From Phaeodactylum tricornutum CCAP 1055/1 (taxonomy: Eukaryota > Bacillariophyta > Bacillariophyceae > Surirellales > Neidiaceae): 64,000 bases of DNA. The stretch is from positions 620,001 to 684,000 of the forward strand of contig NC_011683.1 of NCBI RefSeq assembly GCF_000150955.2, read 5' to 3'. The notes below the pieces were generated by a model. It ran no database searches and had not been told where the DNA came from. It saw only the letters and a list, made by a program, of their open reading frames with translations. Below, one piece after another: positions 59,186-64,000 of this stretch. The first letter of the stretch is position 1. Every line of letters begins with the position of its first letter. A program made the translations under genes and the position numbers.

Positions 59186-59571
59186 ACTTTAGAATGATTT
59201 GCTTGCAACAAGGTCGGAATTCGCATTGAGACGTCAATTCTACGAAATGTGACACCTTTTGCCTACGTATGTGTATTTGGAACATCACGAATTTCCTTGA
59301 CAATAGATAAAAAGCTTTCGCCTTGTGTGAAGTTGTTAACTGTAAAATGAATGCAGATATAGGAAAACAGAAGGAATTAGTTTTTCCGTTAAGTTTGGGA
59401 AATTTGTGGGTGGGATTGCTCGTGGAAAACCATGCCGACACGGAAAAGGACGACTCTACCGTCCCTCTTCGTATCCGCACGCTGACCAATGCCCAGACGA
59501 GCGCCAGTGGACATGGACATAGATAGTGCGTACGGTACGGCTTGATTATGTCTTTTTGTTGTGCATTAAGC
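59186..59571. other. Intergenic between convergent genes
   Basis: 3' flanks of the plastid protein gene and the GSK3 gene. The minus-strand frame at 58896-59642 runs through coding DNA of the neighbour and is a shadow. Confidence 0.5.
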
Positions 59572-60964
59572 TCATCGAAGGGTAGCTTCCTGCTTCCGAT
59601 CCAGTGACGATGGTATAGGAGTTGTTGCGGAAGCGACGTCATCAGTTTCTACCGATGGAATCTCGAACGATCCTTTCAAATGCGGCGGTATTAACTTTGT
59701 CAAAAGTTGGGGCGATTTTGCTAACTCGTGAGTTGTAAAATCAAATAGAGGCGGGAGCTTGCCGCCTCCGTTTGACAGTACAGTCGACTCCTGTCGCAGT
59801 TCGTCAAAAAATTCGTGCGCGCATCCTTCGAGCGGCAAGATCCGTTCCGACGGCGTGTAAGCCAAGGTCGCCGCGATAAAGTCCATGGCGTCCTGCGGTG
59901 TCTTGTTACGAAAAATCTTTTTCCACTGACAACCTTTGATTTGTGGAAATTTGAATTCCATATAGTTCGAATTCATGGATCGTATCTCCTCCTTAGTTGG
60001 TGTCCCCAGTACCTTGATGATTTCTACGAGCTGGTCGACACCCGAATCTCCCGGAAATAGGGGTTGTCCAAGCAGTAATTCTGCGCCCACGCAACCCTGC
60101 GACCAAATGTCAATCGCGGTGGTGTAATCCGTCGATCCAAAAATCAGTTCCGGTGCACGGTAGTATCGTGAGCAAATATAGGATACGTTAGGTTCGCCCT
60201 GAATGAGCGCCTTGGCAGAACCAAAATCACATAATTTTAGTTGCTGAGTTTGCGGGTGCACCAATAAGTTCTGCGGTTTGATATCTCGGTGACAAATTCC
60301 CAAACAATGGATATGAGCTAGGGCCCTGCTGAGCTGGTAAAGATAGAGTTTGACGCTCATCAGTGGCAGTTGCATCGAATGCTTCTGATGTCTTCGACTG
60401 ATAGAGTATACGGTTTCCGGTACAAATTCAAGCACCAAATTCAAGTACAGCTCGTCCGGTTTTTCGCCCTGTGGAAGGAAAATTGGTTGAGCACATAATG
60501 GAGAGATGATGAAGAGTTATTTCTCCTCAGTTCGAACGTACCTGTGAGTAAAAGCAATGCTTAAGCCCTACGATATTGGTATGAGGATCTCTGACTAGCT
60601 GTTTCATAATCTGGAGTTCACGATTCTTGAACCTCTTATCCTGTAAAACCTTTTTGATCGCAACGACTTCCCCGGTCCCCACTACTTTTGCTTCGAAAAC
60701 TACACCAAACGACCCGTTTCCGATAATACGCTCCGCTGAATAGGATATATTGTTACTCGCGGCGGTGGATGCTGTTTGCTGCTGTTCCGACAAGGGACCG
60801 CTACGGGTGTTGTCACTTTGCGCGTTTGCTGCCGGAGCGGATGTCGCCGAGGAACCGGATGCTTCCACCATACTATTCGCGTGTCCTTTGCGGGGACTAG
60901 TTGCCGAAGCCTCCATCGCTGTCGTCGTTGAAGATGTGAGAGCCGCCGAGAACGATGTGGACAT
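59572..60964 (-). CDS. GSK3: Glycogen synthase kinase 3 (shaggy-type) protein kinase
   Basis: Two exons: 60964-60542 and 60468-59572 (intron 60541-60469, GTACGT...TCCACAG, phase 0), 439 aa; the frame also opens at 60994. Junction: LKHCFYSQ + [20 protein letters not shown], which is conserved in GSK3. Motifs: [13 protein letters not shown] (glycine loop), [39 protein letters not shown] and [18 protein letters not shown] with the activating tyrosine. The first 70 residues are Ser/Thr/Ala-rich and not conserved; no clear serine for N-terminal inhibitory phosphorylation (RPRTTSF type) is seen. GSK3 phosphorylates primed substrates in many signalling routes. Cytosolic/nuclear. The C-lobe is complete. 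Confidence 0.94.
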
Positions 60965-61012
60965 GAAAAGCAAGCCAAAGTTTGGGAATAGCAACGATCC
61001 AAATGCGACAAT

Positions 61013-61294
61013 TCACGACAGCGTTCGTTCTTCGTGCGGATAAATTCTTCTCGAAACGGCTTCTCGAAACGGTAGCGTTTCGTGGAGTGAGAAACTAGAA
61101 TGAACCTCCAAAGCTTGCTCCAACCAGTAAATGAACCGTTGTTCCTGAGGAAGGGGCTGGTTAGATATGACGAAAATCGGCAGGCTTTCTTCGGCACGGC
61201 ACTCGAGGTCCACGTTTTGTCGTGTAGCTTCTCGTAGGACTTCTACGACGAGATCCTCCAAGATTTTGTCACGTATACTGGATCCGTCCGTCAA
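61013..61294 (-). CDS. Possible small gene or 3' exon, unknown
   Basis: A 93-residue open stretch on the GSK3 strand (SSIRDKILEDLVVEVLREAT; PLPQEQRFIYWLEQALEVHS), helical in character, but without an ATG; it opens at TTG. An overlapping frame upstream (61269-61550) is also open and has a cysteine-rich start (YFCVKDSACCNYFKTNC) but again no ATG and no link by good splice sites that I could find. Could be a decayed gene, exons with unrecognised borders, or chance. It sits directly upstream of GSK3 and might be part of its 5' region. Confidence 0.25.
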   Translation of the reverse strand: MTDGSSIRDKILEDLVVEVLREATRQNVDLECRAEESLPIFVISNQPLPQEQRFIYWLEQALEVHSSFSLHETLPFREAVSRRIYPHEERTLS

Positions 61295-61953
61295 GAAAGG
61301 CAGGCTTCCCCCGCACGAGTAGCTCTCGTTGTGTCGGTAAAGCCTTTAATAAACCCAACTCAGTCGTACCAACCAAATGAAGGAAGATTTGCACGTCGAG
61401 TGGTCTGGCAAGATCGTCAATTTTGCCCACTAAACTCCCCGGAGATGTCAAAGCCGAGAGAGGCCTTCGTATTGCTTCACTCGCCACTCGCTTCAAAGAC
61501 CGGGGTTTGCTGTGCAAGGATTTTCGCTCGCTGTTACAGTTAGTCTTAAAGTAGTTGCAGCAAGCTGAGTCTTTGACGCAGAAATAGTTCGTTGCGCTGC
61601 TGACAATTCCGTTTTATTTAAAGTTTATGAGTACCGAAGAAATGAACACACTAAGTGTAAATTATGAAACTACGTCCGTCGTAGTGTCTCTATGATCTTG
61701 GCTCTTTGAATAATATAGAGCGACAGGGATTTCATTCTCGCTTTCTCACGACACGAATCTTTGTTCTGCTCTTCACTCGTCTGCGCTGTCTTTTTGGAGC
61801 ACGAGGAGGAAAGCCCATCTTGTCGCTCTCGGACTATGGCTTTTTGGGCTCGGTCACATACCTATATTTGAAGCCCTAACAGCATTTGAAAACATAACAT
61901 ACGTGTACGATATGACTAATTCAGTTGGTGACTCATTATCATTCATCTCCATT
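61295..61953. other. Intergenic
   Basis: From about 61560 to 61953 AT-rich DNA with stops in all frames. The left part overlaps the doubtful frame at 61269-61550. No RNA gene or repeat recognised. Confidence 0.45.
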
Positions 61954-64000
61954 TTACAGACCCGCACAACAGAGAGATATGAACAGAACTATAACCGCAA
62001 TTGCCGAACAACCTCGTTCCGTGAGGGCATTGCTAGTGCCTCCCGACGGATTTTCCGCCGAGACCAAAGTGGGAGGTCCCGAGGGACTTGTACTAGTTGG
62101 TGTACCTGCCGGAGCCGCAGTGGGTATATCCGTTGATGTATCGGAGGGCGGTGAGGTTGGAGTCTGAATCCCGGTAGGAACAAAACTCGGTCCCGTTGAC
62201 AGTATGGTCGGTACAGTTGTCGATGCCATCGTTGGACCAGCGCTAGCGGAAGTTGTGACCGGTACATCGGAAGGTATTGCCGAGGGGTCGCCGCCTGCTA
62301 CGTTAAAAGTTGGTGCAGGTGTGGGCACCATTGTTGGACTGCGGCTGATAGCCACTATTGGTGAAACTGTGGGCAATAGTGTCGGAGAATTGCTGGCAGG
62401 GATAGGAATATTGGGGGCATTGGTTGGCTGGGGAGTGGGTGTCGTAATTGGACTTTCCGTGGACAGCGCACTCCTGGGAACGGGCTTGAGATCACAAACC
62501 AGCCTGGCTCCATTCACGCTGGATACCTGGAGCGGCTTCATTAAATTCAGCTCCGATAGGGCGAGGTTTGCTGAACTGGTGGGACGGAGAAAGCTACTTG
62601 CTGTGGAAGCTGATGCGTATTTGGCGCCGGTGAAGGATGACGGTGATACAGTATCCGCACATGTTTTATTGTCAGGAAACTCTTTCCAAGTGCAAACTGG
62701 ACCGCCTCGTTCCGCAGCACGAGGAAGGTCCAAAACATCACTAGTAACTTCGCTTGGCAGATTCACCCCGCGCGTTCGAACCACCAATGCTTCAGTTGCG
62801 GGTGTCGCTGCCCCGGTACTCTCTAGACTCCGAAAAGAGTGCGTTATGAGTAAAAGGCCCAACGCATCGTTTCCATCGGGTGTACGCCCTGTCCCCGAAA
62901 CGGAAAGGCTTCGACGACCTTTTCCCGGGCCAACGTCAAAAGACGCCGTGGACAAGGCTGGCTGCGGAAAGGAAATAGAAATCCACGGAGTACTATCAGT
63001 TTGCTCGCTGGATGGACGAGTTACGGAGCTGATGCCGACACGGTACGTTCCGCTTGTAGCCATACCAAGATCATTGGAGCAGGCACGTAGAATTGTTGTA
63101 GCCGTATTTGTACTATGGTCAATTTGGAAACCGGTGCACCCAACTTCTTGATTTACAGGATCAAATATCCGGCTCTCGGGGAATTGGGCGCCGAATGCAA
63201 GTGGGCCATCGTTCACTAAAGTCAAGTCGGCGACTTCGTCTCCGTTAGTGTCGATATCAACCAAGTGTACCGTGTCAATTGGGTGCCGAGAGATTTCCCA
63301 TGTATGAATAGCAAATTCGACGAGGTAGGCGCAATTCGCCTCCATTACTGGAAGAGTGCGGTAGCCAATGTACCGAAAGTCCGATGGTGGTGAACGCTGC
63401 CCGCGTGGGCGCTCGGCATCGTCTTCGCTAATGTAAATCAGCTCAAACGCATCCACTTGTGCAGGCCCAGCTCCGCTGTTCATCAGGTTAACATCGACCA
63501 CTGTCGGGTTGGAGTCCTGTCTGGGTAGAACATCATTTCCTATGCTTAGGTTTGATACTTTCCGCAAAATCGAATGAAAAGGAACGCTGATATCTTTCTT
63601 CGTGCCTTGATTTTGCGTAGAGAGAACGATCCACCCGTCAAATTCATTGCGATCCAAGCGTAGCGGATTCATCGCCTCGGGACCACCCATGGTCATAACG
63701 TTGAAGGGGGTGTTTGCCGCTGATATTCGAAAAACGACTTCGACCGTGACCGAGCTTCCGCACGTCGCCGATAGCCTCAATGAGGAAGGTTCAAAGCTAA
63801 TTTCCATCGCTCCGGAACGAGCATCATTGGAATCGCGAAAAACGGCTTCAAGGTTGACCGTTTGAGCCTTATTTAACAAATTGCTCACGCGCAACGTTTT
63901 ACGAATTTCAGTGTCCGAGACAACATTGATCAGTCCTAAACTCAAGCTCGGCTGTGCATCGTCGTCGCAGTACGCCCACATGTCGGCATTTATCATTTTA
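61954..64000 (-). CDS. Secreted subtilisin-like protein, C-terminal part, cut by right edge
   Basis: The frame is open to the right edge, so the N-terminus (and any protease domain) lies outside. The visible 681 residues start with YCDDDAQPSLSLGLINVVSD then TEIRKTLRVSNLLNKAQTVN, a beta-sandwich like the Fn3-type domain that follows the catalytic domain in large subtilases (PxLSLG...KTLxVxN). A second sandwich (SVPFHSILRKVSNLSIGND) and another with HLVDIDTNGDEVADLTLVND follow. Then comes a cysteine pair region (GGPVCTWKEFPDNKTCAD), a long PT/PS-rich stalk (about residues 530-655) and a C-terminal hydrophobic end (GCSAIAVIVLFISLCCAGL), a membrane anchor or GPI signal. Likely cell-surface or wall protein. 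Subtilase assignment is inference from the post-catalytic layout. Confidence 0.7.
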   Translation of the reverse strand, partial: KMINADMWAYCDDDAQPSLSLGLINVVSDTEIRKTLRVSNLLNKAQTVNLEAVFRDSNDARSGAMEISFEPSSLRLSATCGSSVTVEVVFRISAANTPFNVMTMGGPEAMNPLRLDRNEFDGWIVLSTQNQGTKKDISVPFHSILRKVSNLSIGNDVLPRQDSNPTVVDVNLMNSGAGPAQVDAFELIYISEDDAERPRGQRSPPSDFRYIGYRTLPVMEANCAYLVEFAIHTWEISRHPIDTVHLVDIDTNGDEVADLTLVNDGPLAFGAQFPESRIFDPVNQEVGCTGFQIDHSTNTATTILRACSNDLGMATSGTYRVGISSVTRPSSEQTDSTPWISISFPQPALSTASFDVGPGKGRRSLSVSGTGRTPDGNDALGLLLITHSFRSLESTGAATPATEALVVRTRGVNLPSEVTSDVLDLPRAAERGGPVCTWKEFPDNKTCADTVSPSSFTGAKYASASTASSFLRPTSSANLALSELNLMKPLQVSSVNGARLVCDLKPVPRSALSTESPITTPTPQPTNAPNIPIPASNSPTLLPTVSPIVAISRSPTMVPTPAPTFNVAGGDPSAIPSDVPVTTSASAGPTMASTTVPTILSTGPSFVPTGIQTPTSPPSDTSTDIPTAAPAGTPTSTSPSGPPTLVSAENPSGGTSNALTERGCSAIAVIVLFISLCCAGL

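Noticed and set aside
62204-63151. 315-aa plus-strand frame rich in Gly and Val
   Set aside because: Antisense of the PT-rich stalk of the subtilisin-like protein; same artefact.

Overview
The window looks like nuclear DNA from a diatom, most like the pennate diatom Phaeodactylum tricornutum. This is inferred from the sequence, not looked up. The signs are: densely packed genes on both strands with few, short GT-AG introns (about 60-540 bp, usually one or two per gene); several proteins with bipartite plastid presequences (signal peptide then a transit peptide starting at an F, as in TAFAP, LLSFTP, TTAFS); PT/PS-rich secreted proteins; and a piggyBac-type transposon of the diatom kind. Splice sites were placed by eye where reading frames and family conservation agree across the junction.

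Layout. 1-3.9 kb: the end of an RNB-type exoribonuclease and an M16 metalloprotease with a plastid/thylakoid-lumen style leader. 3.9-6.1 kb: a quiet stretch holding a decayed Tc1/IS630-type transposase. 6.1-19.2 kb: a PPR protein, a low-complexity acidic/RGG protein, replication protein A large subunit, an F-box protein, a membrane-anchored cyclophilin-like protein and an ASCC2-like CUE protein. 19.2-24.3 kb is the accessory region: AT-rich, with decayed unrecognised frames, a repeat that exists as two adjacent copies, and a 2.7 kb piggyBac-like element inserted in the second copy. The catalytic centre of that element has been replaced by a captured antisense fragment of an Hsp110/SSE chaperone gene.

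24.3-35.2 kb: LRR-kinase, carotenoid isomerase-like oxidoreductase, an unassigned 260-aa protein, a three-exon PLAC8 protein, a secreted PT-rich protein with two lysine/arginine blocks, a STRAP-like WD40 protein and a CPP1-like plastid protein. 36-47.6 kb: housekeeping genes (SCY1-like pseudokinase, alanyl-tRNA synthetase, EBP1/PA2G4, a single-CXC protein, Rab2). 47.8-57 kb: large, low-complexity, poorly conserved proteins, including a PDZ protein overlapping its neighbour and a protein built with internal duplications. 57.5-64 kb: a plastid-targeted unknown, GSK3 kinase, and the C-terminal part of a secreted subtilisin-like protein that runs off the right edge.

No operon-like pathway cluster is evident; genes are arranged as divergent and tail-to-tail pairs with short spacers. 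The most unusual object is the piggyBac-like element with the captured chaperone fragment, clean 12-bp inverted ends, CTAG flanks and an adjacent paralogous empty site. I saw no retroviral, LTR or capsid-bearing element, no CRISPR array, and no rRNA or tRNA gene that I could support.
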